From NCBI GenBank assembly GCA_015680685.1, contig MNCI01026223.1, forward strand, positions 156,329-220,328: 64,000 nucleotides of DNA, in the 5' to 3' direction. This document shows positions 10,560 to 22,900 of the stretch, piece by piece. Each line of letters starts with the position of its first letter. Positions within the stretch are counted from its first letter, which is position 1. The position numbers were made by a program, and so were the translations under genes. The notes under the pieces were generated by a model, which did no database searches, was not told the DNA's origin, and saw only the letters and a list, made by a program, of their open reading frames with translations. The DNA comes from Gnetum montanum. Lineage: Eukaryota > Streptophyta > Gnetopsida > Gnetales > Gnetaceae.

Positions 10560-12172
10560 CACTCAAACATGTAAAACATGAATTCATAGTCTAGTGTACC
10601 AGGTTTGAATGGCGATGGGAACAGTGGAAGATCGACCAACACATCTTCAATGGTGATCAGCCTAAGGGATGCTCAATCCCCATTCAACCAATTGAACTCC
10701 TTACACGTATTGTAAAATTGGAAGTACCGAGTTGGATAGGTTTTGTATTGACCCCTACATTGGCCTATCACGTAGGCGCACATATTCTCAATGGAGGAAA
10801 ACTCCCGCAACGCCATTTATGCCAAGGCTAAGGTATCAGTATCACCGTGAAGCCCACCCTTGCCGATACAAAACCTGGTAACACATAAAAAGAAAAGTGT
10901 ACATACTATTAACATGTTTGCCTAGCGTAGAATGCATCGCATAGTGTAGTGGAATATGTTTACAGAACTCACCCACCGGCAAAATAAATGGTTCTTGGTG
11001 GGTTCTGGAAACAGGTTCCCATGTGGCAGGTAATGAACAATGTGTTGTACCTGTGGTAGCAATTATATTCTAGCATTCCCCATATCCAACTCAAATGCCT
11101 CAAGCTTCTCAGGCGTTGACTGGATCCCTCTAGCTACCTGCTCCCAATTGCTCCATTAGTTAGAAATTTCATAATACCCCAATTTGCCCCAGGAAATAGG
11201 GTTTCTATAATTACAGCTACTACCTCCTCCGATAAGTGTGACCAAATGATCACACTAAAGTATTGGAGGAGGAATTGTAGGAAGTCCTACGTGCCTTCCC
11301 GAAACCAGATTGCCTATCGCTCCACATGTGCATGGGGTGGAGAAATGTTGGCCATCGTTTTGCTTAAGCAGCACATAACCCCTACAATTTCTAGGATAAT
11401 CAAAATGGATCTTAGCATCACCCTACACAACATAATGGTAAACATTAACATCATGTTCAAGTGGAGTTCGCATGTAGCGTAGCAGGATTATCCGTTAGCA
11501 AATAGCGTAGCATAATTCTTCCCTTGCATGTAGGGTAGCAGAACCACAAGGGAAATAGCATAGCAATGCGATATCACCCATGCATTGATCGAAAAGTCTC
11601 ACAAGACACCAACCTAGCATAGCAACAAAAAATTAAATACAAATTTTTAAACAAGAAAGAATTTAATGCGCTACATCCATTTCAGCAAATCTTCTACCTG
11701 ACAAAATGATTTGCACTACGCTGTGATAGACACGTGCTACACTGTCAAATCATGCACATGGCCAAACCATCTTGAGGGTCATACACTACACTATTTGTAT
11801 GCTAGGATACTAGAATCACCTAAACGTCTATGGTAAGGCAGCCATAGCAATGGCGGTCTAGGAAACACTATATGCAATCCTAGCGTAGCGTCCATACACT
11901 GTCACGGCTGAATCGACAACAGCGATGGTATAATGGCCAAGATGGTAACAAAAATGATGATAGAAAATGCAGATTCCAAAATGAAAATAGAAATGAAAAA
12001 AGAAAGTAAAAGAACAACAATGCCATAAAAAAGGAAGTAGTGTAGCAACTTACTAGGCCGACGGAGTTTCCTCTCGCACTGCGACGAGCACCTATGACAG
12101 ATGCCCTAGGGTGTCTTTCAGCTCGTTTACCTTGGCGAGCGCTAGGTGTTTACGTTCTCTCTTGGGTGCCAT
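10560..12172 (-). pseudogene. Antisense gene, copy B (exons 1-3 only)
   Basis: Start ATG at 12172; exon 1 reads MAPKRERKHLALAKV, close to copies A and D, and ends near 12065. Exon 2 is 11422-10973, between acceptor GTGTAG and donor GTGAGTT; exon 3 is 10874 to about 10565, after acceptor ACCAG. Exons 4-8 of the copy D gene are absent: right after exon 3 comes minisatellite array 1. So an internal deletion joined the exon 3 end to the array. The product is unrecognised. Confidence 0.6.
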
Positions 12173-12439
12173 CATCTCGGTTGTAGATTCTTCCTTAATC
12201 GCTATGCTAAATTGCCTTGCTCTTTGCTAGCACAACCTCTCTATGCTCTGGATGTGGGCTCTGTGCTATTACGGTGAAAATGATAAGTTTACTGGGGTAA
12301 ACCCCTATTTATAGCCAATACAGTGAAAAAGAACTTGCCATTTTCTCTCCCCAATTAATGTGGGATGTTCCATACAATGTAGCACTCCCGCCATAGCATA
12401 GCAACACTATTTGCATCGTTGCAGGTGGGCTTGACTGAA

Positions 12440-12670
12440 AAATTTGATCCACCTTAAACTAGCTGTTTGCCCTCACAAGAATAACAAGTTAGCGGTCTAC
12501 AAAGATCTTAAACTAGCATTTTTGACTCATAGTTTCGACTGAGTTAGTCGTCCGTAAAGACCTTAAACTAATACTTTTGACAAAACCCATTAGTAGTCCG
12601 CAAAGATCTTAAACTAGCAATTTTCAATTTTTGCATCCAGGCAGTCTGCTACGATCTTAAACTGCATATT
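12440..12670. repeat. Minisatellite array 2 of copy B
   Basis: Four or five units with core AAAGAYCTTAAACTAGCA (near 12462, 12505, 12552, 12605, 12650), alternating with AGTCCGCAAAG words. It lies between the antisense gene and the RT exon, as in copies A and D. Confidence 0.75.
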
Positions 12671-12798
12671 GCAATCTTTGTATCATAGTTTACAATTATT
12701 TCAATTGTTCATATTTCCTTATTGCTTTGCAAATGTTTACTATGTGTTTTTGCTACAAATAGGTATCACTTGACTTGGCATTTATCTCATTGTGGCAG

Positions 12799-15700
12799 GT
12801 TGGACAAGAATGGCAATGCATCATGATCTTTCTTCACCTCTAGCTTTAACAGGTCCACACAACAAGCTCACAAGATAATTGAACCCAAAGTCAATAAACT
12901 AGGAATCATCCACAAATAGCACTGTAGCGTCCTTAGAAACATCCCCAGACTGGCCCGAACATCTGGTCCAAGCCTTAGATTTAGAAGTCGGGGATGTAAT
13001 TGAGGACCCTCTCATTGAAATTCCTCTGACTACATCCACGGGAAAATAAAAATGTTAAAACTTAGCTCTGTCCTAGATTCGAAAACACATAAAGATGTAT
13101 CCAAGATCTTACAAGATAACATCGAAGTATTCACATGGTCTTATAATGACATGTTGGGCTTAGATCCGAGGCTTATACAACACAACATTATCTTAGATCC
13201 GAGTATGAAAGCAGTTAAGCAAAAGGCTCACATGGTTAAACCAAACATTGCAATAGTTGTACGCAATGAAATCACTAAGTTGTATCAAGATGGCTTCATT
13301 TGGGCAGTTGATTACTCAGAGTGGATGTCAAACATCATTGTGGTTTATAAGAAAATGGGAGGAATACGAATCTATATAGACTTCTAGGATCTAAACAAAG
13401 CAACGATCAAAGATGACTTCCCACTGTCGAGTATTGATCAACTCATCAATACTATGGCTGGTCACACTCTGTTATCCTTTATGGATGGTTTCTCTTACTA
13501 CAATCAAATTTGCGTCAACCCAAAGCATCAGTTAACAACAACTTTCATGACCCCATGGGGTACTTTCTATTACACTATGATGTCCTTTGGGCTCAAAAAT
13601 GCTGGAGCAACCTACCAAAGAGCCATGACAGACATCTTTAGTGACTACATCTTAGAAACACTGAACGACTACATGGATGACATTACAGTCAAATCTAAAG
13701 AGGCCGTCAATCATCCTAATGATCTAGATGTAGTCCTCAAATGTTGCTAGATGCATGACTTACGCCTCAACCCAAAAAAGTGTGTCTTCGGGGTGAGAAC
13801 CAGATGCATGCTAGCGTTTGTAGTATCGGAGGCTAGAATATGAGTGGACCCTGACAAAGTTAAGGCCATTGTTAATCTAGCACCCCCTACAAACCTTAAA
13901 GAATTACGCGAGTTGCAAGGTAGGGTACAATTCATTAGAAGGTTTATAGCAAAGTTGACTAACAAGTTACACCCCATGCAACACTTACTAAAGAAAGAGG
14001 TTAACTTCGAATGGACAACGCAATGCCAACAAGCCTTCGATGAACTAAAGAAAGAGCTTTTACACCTACCAACTATTTACCCACTGCAGAGGGATAAGCC
14101 TCTACATCTACCTTGCCACCTCAGACACGTCTATCGTGGCATTGTTATGTCAGAAAAGAGATTATGGCTCTAAGATTCCAGTGTATTACCTAAGTCATGC
14201 ATTGATAGCATATGAGGCAAAATACAATAAGGTGGAAAGAAATTGCCTCATCCTAGTGTTTGCATTAAAAAAGTGGAGGCATTATCTATTCTATAGCAAA
14301 GTTAACATCATTTGCAAAAGTAATGTACTCTGGGCTATCATGAACAATCTATACGAGAGCAACAAGATAGGCTAGTGGAAATCCATAACCGCAGAATTCG
14401 ATTTGCATTATGTGAGCCAATCGTCGATGAAAGGTCAAGCTATAGCTATGCAACTCATGACCTCACCCGTTGATGATCGGGTAATCATAGATCCCAAATT
14501 CCCTGACGAGCACGATAGCACCATCAACTCTGTCCCATCACATCTCGAAGCTATCTTGCATTTTGACGATGCCTCAACTATGCATGGTGGTAGCGCAGTG
14601 GCCATCATTACATTTCCCTATGGAGAAATGCAATCGTTTGCTTATCATTTTGTGTTCCTTTGTACGAACAATGTGGCAAAGTACGAAGGACTTCTTAGGG
14701 GCCTCTTAGCAGCCCAAGCATTAAAAATTCAACGTTTGGCAATTCGAGGCAATTCACAACTTTTTGTGAATCAAATCACTAAGGTCTATGCCTACAAAGC
14801 TACTCATCTATAGCCCTATTGCAACCTAGCAAAAAGTTTTCTTAAATAGTTTGCAACAACGAATGTTTAACACGTGTCATGCAATGAATACATTGTAGCA
14901 GATGCCTTGGCCATCCTAGCATTAAATGTGCCACCACACCTGTTTGCAAGTTTCCCCGCTTCAATAACTGAGTGTACAGAGCCTATCACTCAAGTGGTAC
15001 ACGTAGCCTCTGTAAGCGCTGCGGACACCTAGGAGTGGTACGCCAACATTAAAGCCTATCTACAACATGGTGAACCCCCATGCAGATTGACATCTACCCA
15101 AAGGGATGTGATTTGCAAGCATGCTCGAAAATATGTACTTATGGGAGATAACGCTTTATGTAAACACTCCTTCGATGGGATATTGCTGGTATGCGTAAAT
15201 CAGGAACAAGCATAGAAGGTCATTAATGAGATACATGAGGGACTGTGTGGTGGACACATAGTACCTAGGGCTATGGCAACAAAAATTAGATGCCTAGGGT
15301 ACTACTGGCCTCACATGGAATGCGATTGCCTAGCTAAAGTTAAGACTTGTGATACATGCCAATGATATGCAAATCTTATACATGTTTCACCTACCAAGTT
15401 GCACTTGACGCAAATCACATGGCCATTGTAATGATGGGGATTAGACATTATAGGACCTATCACACCTAAGTCTTTTGTATGGCATAGCTTCATCATCACT
15501 ACCACTGAGTACTTTACAAAGTGGGTGGAGGCCATTCCCCTTAGGAAGACTACATTTCAATAGGTTTGCCACTTTATATTAGATAACATCATGATGAGGT
15601 TTGGGCTTCCCATGACTATTGTGGTAGACAACGGGCCACAATTTAGTAGTGCGGAAACCAAAAGATTTTGCAGCAACCTTGCCATTAGGCAATCATTTTC

Positions 15701-16276
15701 CTCACCATACTACCTGCCGGCAAATGGACAGGAAAAAGCTATGAACAAAGCCATCATCAACTTGCTCAAGAAAATGCTTAACAATAGTAAGAGGTGATGG
15801 CATGAGCAAATCCTCTATGTGCTATGGGTTTACAGAATGACGTGCAGGATGGAAATAGGTAAAACTCCTTACAGTCTTCTTTATAGATTTGAAGCGGCGT
15901 TACCTCTTGAGCTGCAGGTACAATCACTTTGAATGATCTTGTCAAACGTCATGAGCGAAGCCCAGAATAATGAGTCAAGGATCATCGACCTCGACTCCAT
16001 AGAGGAGAAGCATGCACAAACACTTGGCCGCATAGAGCGTTATCAAGATAGGCAATGACAGAAGCATCATGCAAACCCACATCAATGGCCGGTAAAAAGG
16101 GAGACCTTGTTCTCAAGGCTTTTTGTGAACATGTGAACAAATTCTCAGCAAACTGAGAAGGTCCATTCATGGTCACAAAAGCCCACAGGAATAGAGCCTT
16201 CAAGTTGGCAGACATGGATGGCAACGAGTTTGCAAATCCTATGAATCATTCATATCTCAAACCATACTACATCTGA
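12799..16276 (+). pseudogene. pol: Copy B pol: RT, two RNase H domains, integrase
   Basis: Starts after candidate acceptor GTGGCAG (AG 12797-12798). RT is about 13050-13980 with an intact YMDD at 13670-13681. The RT-linked RNase H is about 14020-14375. The archaeal-type RNase H is about 14540-14940: its first Asp remains (LHFDDAS), but the usual Glu is Lys (NNVAKYEG) and the next Asp is Asn (RGNSQL), both G-to-A changes. Integrase is about 15220-16276: Asp in VVDNGPQF is kept, but the catalytic Glu of the third motif reads Lys (NGQEKAMNK). Many stops and frame breaks, e.g. TAG at 13387-13389. Ends in the same TACTACATCTGA as copy A. Inactive. Confidence 0.9.
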
Positions 16277-16279
16277 TGC

Positions 16280-16690
16280 ATGAGCAAGGTAAGCAAAATG
16301 TCTGCTACGATGTAAAACTGGCAAAGCACGTATGCTACAACGGAAAACTGGTAAAGGAAATCTATTATGACTATAAACTGGCACAGACTGTCTGCTATGA
16401 CTTTAAACTGGCCCATCTACCATTCGCTATGATGATAAACTAGCACAATGGTCTGCTAGGACCTTAAAATAGGACAGCGACCATCTACTATGACAATAAA
16501 CTAGCACAATAGTCTACTAGAACCTTAAACTAGCATAGTGACCATCAGCTATGATGATAAACTAGCACAGTGGTCTGTTGGGACCTTAAACTAGCACAAA
16601 GGTCTTCTAGGACCTTAAACTAGTACATCACGGTCTATGAAGACCTTAAACTAGCACATCAGATGGTCTACCAAGACCTTTAACTAGGTT
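16280..16690. repeat. Minisatellite array 3 of copy B
   Basis: About ten units with core CTATGAYNATAAACTRGCACA or CTAGGACCTTAAACTAGCACA, spaced 30-55 bp. The two unit types alternate (about 16430-16620), so the higher-order unit is about 95 bp. Confidence 0.8.
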
Positions 16691-16692
16691 TG

Positions 16693-18048
16693 CGGCACAT
16701 CCTCAGCATGCATCCATGACTCTACAAATAAGCGAGCGCGCATAGTGCCGACACGAGGTGAGATGTTGCAGTTCCAGAATGTAGTTCACAATGCTAAGAA
16801 AACATCCTCTGGAATATGTGCAATGCCATTACCACTGGCATCTTTCTAATCCTCTGGAGATGTTGTTTGACATCTAACTGACCTTCTGGAGCTACCACAA
16901 CCATGGCCCTTTGCCCTGGCAATAGCTCTTGTAGTCGATGCCTACTACTGAAGCCCCAACACTATTTTGGCCTAGCCACAAGGTTGCTATCCTCTAGCCC
17001 CTGCCAATGCCCGAGCCCAAAAGACATTTAGCTGTTAGGCATGTCACCTTATAGCTGAACGACATAATGTTTGCCTTGGACAGGGACTCTTGAGCACCAA
17101 CTTCATCGTGACTCCTAGCTTCCTCAGTGCCAACTCCTCCACACTGATGCTGCTAGAACTGTTGCTGACCTTTCTGGTTTGGACGTTACATGCCTTAGCA
17201 ACAATGTCCAAAGCTTTAATAGCATCCAAATCAAACAAGACCTTTACCTTCATTTCACTTGATGGTTGTTTCTTCTAGTTTGCTCTCTGTTGTGTTTGCA
17301 GGGTACATGCCGAAGGGGCGTCGGTCAAAGGTGCATTTAGCCACAATAGCAGGACACTGGATCGTTCCAAGGTGGTCATCCTGATTAGCTTGGCTACTTG
17401 AGAGTGCACATCCTATCCTCCCCCTTAACCTCCTTTACCTCGATCCTTACACCCACAATTCTCCTTCTCACACCTCTTTTACAAATTTTCCTGATGCCTA
17501 TAAAGCCCTCCCATATGCTCAACCACAAAGTCCATGACATGCGTAATGCAACTTGCCACATGGGAAGCATCTATAAGCAGGTCAAAGCCCCATGTGGATG
17601 TAACTCAACTCATCCTGGGGAGGAAACACCTGTCCTATGACAAGGTTGTTTGCAAATGTAAATGGAAAAATAGCAAAAGAAAAAGCATAGAAGAGCAAAA
17701 GCTTACGCCAAAAATGTGCCTAAAACAAATGGCACATCAGCTATTTCGTAGTGATCATCTCTAAGCATTCTGACAAGAGGTCAAATTTTAGTAAAAGAAA
17801 AGATGACCATGCAAACAATTCCCTCACAAGCATTTCGAAGAGAAACCCCGCTAAGTTTCATCTTTACCACTGCCTGAACCTGCTTCCCCCACTTTAACCT
17901 TTTCCCCTTTTCCTGCACAACCATCTCGTTACTCCCAAGCATAGCTAAGCGACATCTTGGTGACTACCGAAGAGTGATGTTAGCATCTTATCTGTCATGG
18001 TGTTTCGTATTCTTTATCGACGTCTCTTGGTTCCATCCTCCACATCTT
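16693..18048 (+). other. Copy B 3' untranslated region
   Basis: Matches the copy A 3' UTR at both ends (GCACATCC..AGCATGC start, polypurine tract at the end). It is about 280 bp longer than in A, with extra AT-rich sequence near 17400-17500 and 17640-17760. No credible reading frame. Confidence 0.55.
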
Positions 18049-18064
18049 GACAAAGAGGGGTCAA
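18049..18064 (+). other. Polypurine tract of copy B
   Basis: GACAAAGAGGGGTCAA directly before TGAAACACC. It is the least decayed of the three family polypurine tracts. Confidence 0.8.
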
Positions 18065-18355
18065 TGAAACACCATAAAATTTTGAGGCACTCTTGCTTCA
18101 CCAGGGTCTTGAAACCGAGGCAAGGATTTCCACAAGTGTAGCCTCATGACCATTTGGTAGGAAATGAATGCACTGAGATTAGATTATCAAATTCGGCAAG
18201 TTTTCTACCTCCAAAGTTGACAGGCCCGATGGACTCTCCAGCTTTCCCACCTGGATAATTTACCCGGCTAACAGTTTACTCAAAAACCATGCTAGGAGTT
18301 GTTAACGGTGCTCAGGATGGACAAAATAGTTTAGCAAGTTTTCTAGTGAAGACAT

Positions 18356-19063
18356 TTGCTATGCTACACTATGCTATGTAGCGTAGCAAGCCTTGGAAAG
18401 CAGTTGTTCAGGCAATCAAGTGCAAACTGTTGCAGAACAAGGTGCTACGCTATGCAACGTAACATAGCGTAGCAAAGGAAAATTAGAAAGGCCTAGCTTA
18501 CCAAGTGGTTCCAATGAAGAAATTGCACTTGGCAAGCACTCCAACCTCCAAAACCAGTTTCCTTGTTCAACTTCAAGTCCTTTAGTGAAGTTTCTTACTA
18601 GAAAGTGGCAGATTGAACAAAAAGCAGGATATGCTGGTTGCTACACTGTGCTATGCTACATAGTGTAGCACAATGTAGCGACAATACAAGAGCAGCAGAA
18701 AGTGTTTCAAATACAAGTTTAGCAAGTCCAAAAGCTTCCCTTCACAAGGGGTAAAAGTTGCAGTTGTTAGCATAATCAAGCTTCACACAAACATTTTCAA
18801 CTTCAACAGAAGTCGTAGATAAAACTAGTTGCTACGCTATGCTATGCTACGTAGCGTAGCAAAGATGCAAAACCAAATAGAATGCTTCAAAAGTTAACCC
18901 AGTGTGTGCCAATGCTTCTAGAAAATGCTATTGACTCCAACGCAAGTTTTCTGTTTGAATCGGTGGCTACGCTACATAGCATAGCACAACGTAGTAAGTA
19001 GCTACGCCACGCCAATGTGCTATGCTACATAGCATAGCACAGCATAGCAAGCAGCTATGCTAC
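18356..19063. repeat. Hairpin cluster in copy B LTR
   Basis: Six inverted repeats of the GCTACGCTATG/CATAGCGTAGC type at about 18356-18396, 18442-18478, 18638-18686, 18828-18866, 18964-18994 and 19005-19063. The clearest, near 18834-18861, reads GCTATGCTATGCTACG-TAGCGTAGC. One more hairpin than in copy A. Confidence 0.75.
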
Positions 19064-19252
19064 TTCAATGTGCTTCATTTCTCGCTTACATTAATGGCAC
19101 ACTTGATTCCAGCATCTTTAGTTTTGACGACATGGTTGCAGCATAGTAGGTTCATGACCGGATTTGCACATCTACGCAGTATAAGCACATGAGCATCTCG
19201 TGGGTCTAGGACATGTGGCATCTAGGCCTCATTTCTCTCTTGCTCCTAGCCT

Positions 19253-19260
19253 TATAAATA
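19253..19260 (+). promoter_or_regulatory. TATA box of copy B LTR
   Basis: TATAAATA followed by CCGTGACGAG, aligned with the box in copy A. Confidence 0.7.
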
Positions 19261-20009
19261 CCGTGACGAGCAACACTCAAAGGGTTGGAAAAACGTTTGC
19301 ATTAGAAATTTTGGTTGGCCTTTTTGCAAAAAGAACTAGCATCTTTGCATTAAAGAGGGCAGTTGGCAATTGTTGGCAATTGTTGGCAATTTTGGGTTGG
19401 CATTTTGTGTTGCCATTTGGCATTGGTTCTTTGCATTAGCATTTTTCACTATTGGCTTTTAAGTTCTCACTCAAAAGCATAGTTGGCACATTTTGAGCAT
19501 TCTGATCATTCTTGAACTCTCTATGCACCTCTGGCATTGTATAACTTCTTATACATTTTCAAATGAGGCAAAAAATCGAACCCACCATTTTGCGGCAGTG
19601 CATTTCCTTACCCCAGCTTATTCTATTATTTCTTCATTGTTATCACTATTTAACATAACATTATTTTCTTCATTCCTACATTTATTAATCATTGGTTATA
19701 CCTCGCATATTTAGTATTTAAAACAAAGTTCACGTAAGGTTTAGTTACATCGATTAAGTCCTTATCTAATCGACCAGACCATTTAGCATGCCCCGCTTCT
19801 ATTTTATCTAGCACAGCCCTCGCATGGATCTAGGGTTAAACTGTTCACCCAATAACCTCTTGGTGTTCCAACCACTGATGTTTTCAATCGCTAAAGTCCA
19901 TACTTAATAAATTCTTTGAAAGATTTAGAACAAAATAGATCTAGGAAATAACATATTTGTTACCTTGAGTTGTTGTAAAGGCAAGTGATCCTATTTTGAT
20001 AATGGTTAG

Positions 20010-21137
20010 CTACTTCCCATCACCTATAATTACCTTCCCATCATATTTATCTAAACTTGAGAAAAATTTCTTATTTACTATCATGTGATTGCTACATCCA
20101 CTATAAACATACCAAATATTTTTGTTGTTGCTAGCATCTGGTACCTTTGTAGATATTAGGAGTTGATCTTCCTCATTTTCAATATAAAACAATTGCTCAC
20201 ATTTTTGTTTATGCTTTTGTAATCTTTAGGTTCTACAATTTTTGCTTTGCCTTTCTTTTCATACTTCATTCTAAACCAACATTCTGGTGTATTGTGGGTG
20301 TTGGTACCATAGAAATCACAATGCTTACCTTCATTTGATTAATTCAATCTTCCACGATCACAACCTCTAAATTTGCTATGATTACATTTGTGTCCTTTGA
20401 ATGAGGATCCAATTGAGGATCTTTGATGTTGATTTTGATTTGGATTAGATGTCCTCTAAAATTATGCTTGAAATGCATTTTATATTGAATCCTCACGATT
20501 AGTAATCCTTTGCTTATATGTCCTCAATCTTTCTATGAGCTCAACCATGGTCATCTTATCGAGATCTCGTTTTTCAATAGCCATGATGGTGGGATCATAT
20601 CATCTATTTACACTTCAAAGGGTCTTTTCAAATGCATGCCTTTCCTCAAGTGTTTCTCCACAAGATTCAAGTCCATTTTGAACTTGCTGAAATCAACCAA
20701 TGTATTGATCAATATTCTCTCTAAATCTAGCACGCACAAAGATTTGAAATCTTTCCTTAATACTTGTAACTTGACAACATGAACTTTTGATGATCCCTTA
20801 TATACAATATCCAGTGCATCCCATGTAGCTTTGCTAGTTCGATGCATGACAATTTTTGGAAATATCATCACATCTAACCTAGATGGAATGATGAATAATG
20901 CTTTTGCATCTTTCTTATGAAGCTCCTTGACTTCATTCTTTTGTTCTTCCTTCAAGGCTTGAAATGTTGCTTGATCAACATCTTTGAATCCATTTCAACA
21001 AAATCCCATAGATCTTGTGAGGTAAAAAATATCTGCATCTTGATTACCCAATGCTCACACTTCCCTCCATTGAAGACAAGAACTTGGAGAGATACAAATC
21101 CATGATTTTGGGCCATTCTAGAGAGATCTATTGTCAA
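20010..21137 (-). pseudogene. Copia gag and protease remnant
   Basis: From 21137 down: a gag start with FNGGKCEHWVIKMQIFF, as at the N-terminus of copia gag proteins, then a UBN2-like part (21000-20600) with SKATWDALDIVYKGSSKV. A zinc-knuckle remnant lies at about 20350-20280 (HCDFYGTNTHNTPECW, second Cys replaced by Phe). The protease at 20192-20010 has WYVYSGCSNHM, in which the catalytic Asp of the usual D-S-G motif is Tyr. Several frames are needed to read it through. It is a dead fragment. Confidence 0.75.
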
Positions 21138-21150
21138 GAATCTGAGCTAA

Positions 21151-21165
21151 CCTACTCCTATACCA
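21151..21165 (-). other. Primer binding site of element C (initiator tRNA-Met type)
   Basis: On the minus strand TGGTATAGGAGTAGG, three bases after the LTR end TTCA. It resembles TGGTATCAGAGC, the common plant initiator-tRNA-Met site, with a few changes. Confidence 0.65.
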
Positions 21166-21167
21166 AA

Positions 21168-21525
21168 TGAAGAATCTAAAGGGCCTTAGATCTATGATCT
21201 AAGCTATAAGGAAATAAAGAACATAGTTAGAATAAACACACTCTTGTGAAACTCTCTTAAATTCTCTTACTAATGAATATGTGCTGCTACAATTATATTG
21301 GCTTTGATCTTCCAAAAATAGATTTGGAAAGCTAAGTATGAATCTAGGAAATCATGGTGATGATCCTTATCATCTCATTTAAGGATCTTCTTAATAGGGA
21401 ATAAACTAAACATGGGATTAGATAAGAATTACATGAATAGGATATCATCTTATTTAATATAGATTTATGGATGAGATATATCTAATTCATTTATAGAACA
21501 TCTAGTCATCATATTCCACACATAC
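21168..21525 (-). repeat. 5' LTR of copia element C (outer edge uncertain)
   Basis: The inner edge is TGAAGAATC on the plus strand (CTTCA on the minus), next to the primer site. The outer edge is inferred from CCACACA near 21525, which gives a TG start on the minus strand. The partner LTR is not in the window, so the length (about 358 bp) cannot be tested here. Confidence 0.45.
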
Positions 21526-22399
21526 CACCTATGCCTTCTAACTTGTGTCACCTCATCTAGAAATCAAGCATAAATAGCATAACACTAGTTGCTCTTGAGA
21601 GCCATATCATAGAGCTTACTTTTCAATATATCCAAGTAGGTGCCCACCCTATTAGGATTCTCTAGCATGCATGCTCAAGAAAAATAAAATCAATATTAGT
21701 AACATATCAATCATGAAGAAACAATTATAGTTAAAAAAATCAACTCACTTGGACACCTTGATATACATGCCCATAAGATAAAAAAAAAGTATAAAGTCTC
21801 CTAGTATCCCATAATAGGGTGGATTTTACATTACATTACTTGTACGACTACTCCCCTCACAAAGATTCTAAGATTCAACATTGAAACTCATCGGTATGGC
21901 TAATATAATCAACAAAAGTAACAACATTGTTAGCATCCTACTCCACACAACCTAGTAGCCTAGTCCATAACATAGAATAGATTTTCTCTAGTGGAAGTAA
22001 CATATTATATATACGTAGCAAAGTTCAAATCAAAACATTAAAGTGGTAAAGGCAAAATTTTAGGAAGTGACTAGCTCCTAGATGAGCTCACATCTATGTA
22101 GGGGATAGTCAAAAATTATCTATGATAGGCAAGGCCTTCACTCTTTCATGCTTCTCTATAATCATAGGGCTCACATCAAATATCAAAAAATACATGGGAT
22201 TAATGATTAATAACCTCGGCATCACACCTTCCCTACAATAATATTAACACAAACTGAGAGTTAGTTTCCATTAGGTATAAAATAAAAAATATATATACCT
22301 ATACATGTTCCTAGACTAGCATCTATCTCCTTTTCCTAACTCCCTAATCATCAAATACCCCTCCCTTACTTACAACATCAAGTCATACTTAGACCAAAT

Positions 22400-22900
22400 C
22401 TTAACTTTCAACATAATCCTTAAAAAATTTTAAACCTTATTTTACCTTAACACTTAGCTAAAAAATTTTAAAGTCATTCCAAATTGCTTAAAAATTAAGC
22501 AAATTCTAATTCCAGTAAAATTTTTTTACACTTAACATATTTTTCTTTTCAAAATCATTAGTTTTTGTTCCTCACCCTTTCCTATAGTTTTCAAGTTCGA
22601 CTTCAAATATAGAAAATTTTGATTTTCCACCTTAGATTTTAACATTTAAGAAAATTTTTCAGGTTCAGTTTCAAATTCCCATGCTTTAGAAAATTTTCAA
22701 GTTACTATTGCACCATGAAGATTTAGAATATTTTCTAACTCCCCTATCCTATCCCATGCCTTAGGAGATTTTGACTCCTAGTTTTAGCTTTAGTTTCATT
22801 GTGCTGCACTTACGAAAATTTTTATCATTTCTTTAACACTTAGCCAAGTTTTAAACCCCTACCTTGACTTTTTCATACTTAGCCAAATTTCTAAACCATT
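22400..22900. repeat. Degenerate AAATTTT-rich repeats, first block
   Basis: Loose repetition of CTTAGCYAAATTTT and GAAAATTTTCA words every 40-70 bp (e.g. near 22448, 22610, 22650, 22690, 22850). It resembles the block at 24300-24720. Confidence 0.4.

Larger units (their letters stand above)
9740..19895 (+). mobile_element. Copy B: Tat/Ogre-like element lacking gag
   Basis: It begins abruptly in protease right after copy A's LTR. Then follow array 1 (10340-10545), a truncated antisense gene (12172-10560, minus strand), array 2, RT to integrase (12799-16276), array 3, 3' UTR, polypurine tract and its own LTR (18065-19895). Primer site, leader and gag are missing. The right flank at 19896 is the inside of a copia protease region, so the A/B block probably inserted into that copia element. 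Confidence 0.85.
18065..19895 (+). repeat. 3' LTR of copy B
   Basis: An 1831-bp LTR, start TGAAACACC, end TCGCTAAA (terminal CA mutated to AA). It is recognised by alignment with the other three family LTRs, including the end block GGTGTTCCAACCACTGATG. The TATAAATA box is at 19253-19260. Copia sequence starts at 19896. Confidence 0.82.
19896..21525 (-). mobile_element. Ty1/copia element C, 5' part only
   Basis: On the minus strand: LTR (about 21525-21168), primer site, gag, zinc knuckle and protease, then a sharp end at 19896 against copy B's LTR. Integrase and RT of this element are not here. The most likely reason is insertion of the A/B block, which would put them left of the window. The outer LTR edge (CCACACA near 21525) is a guess. 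Confidence 0.7.
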
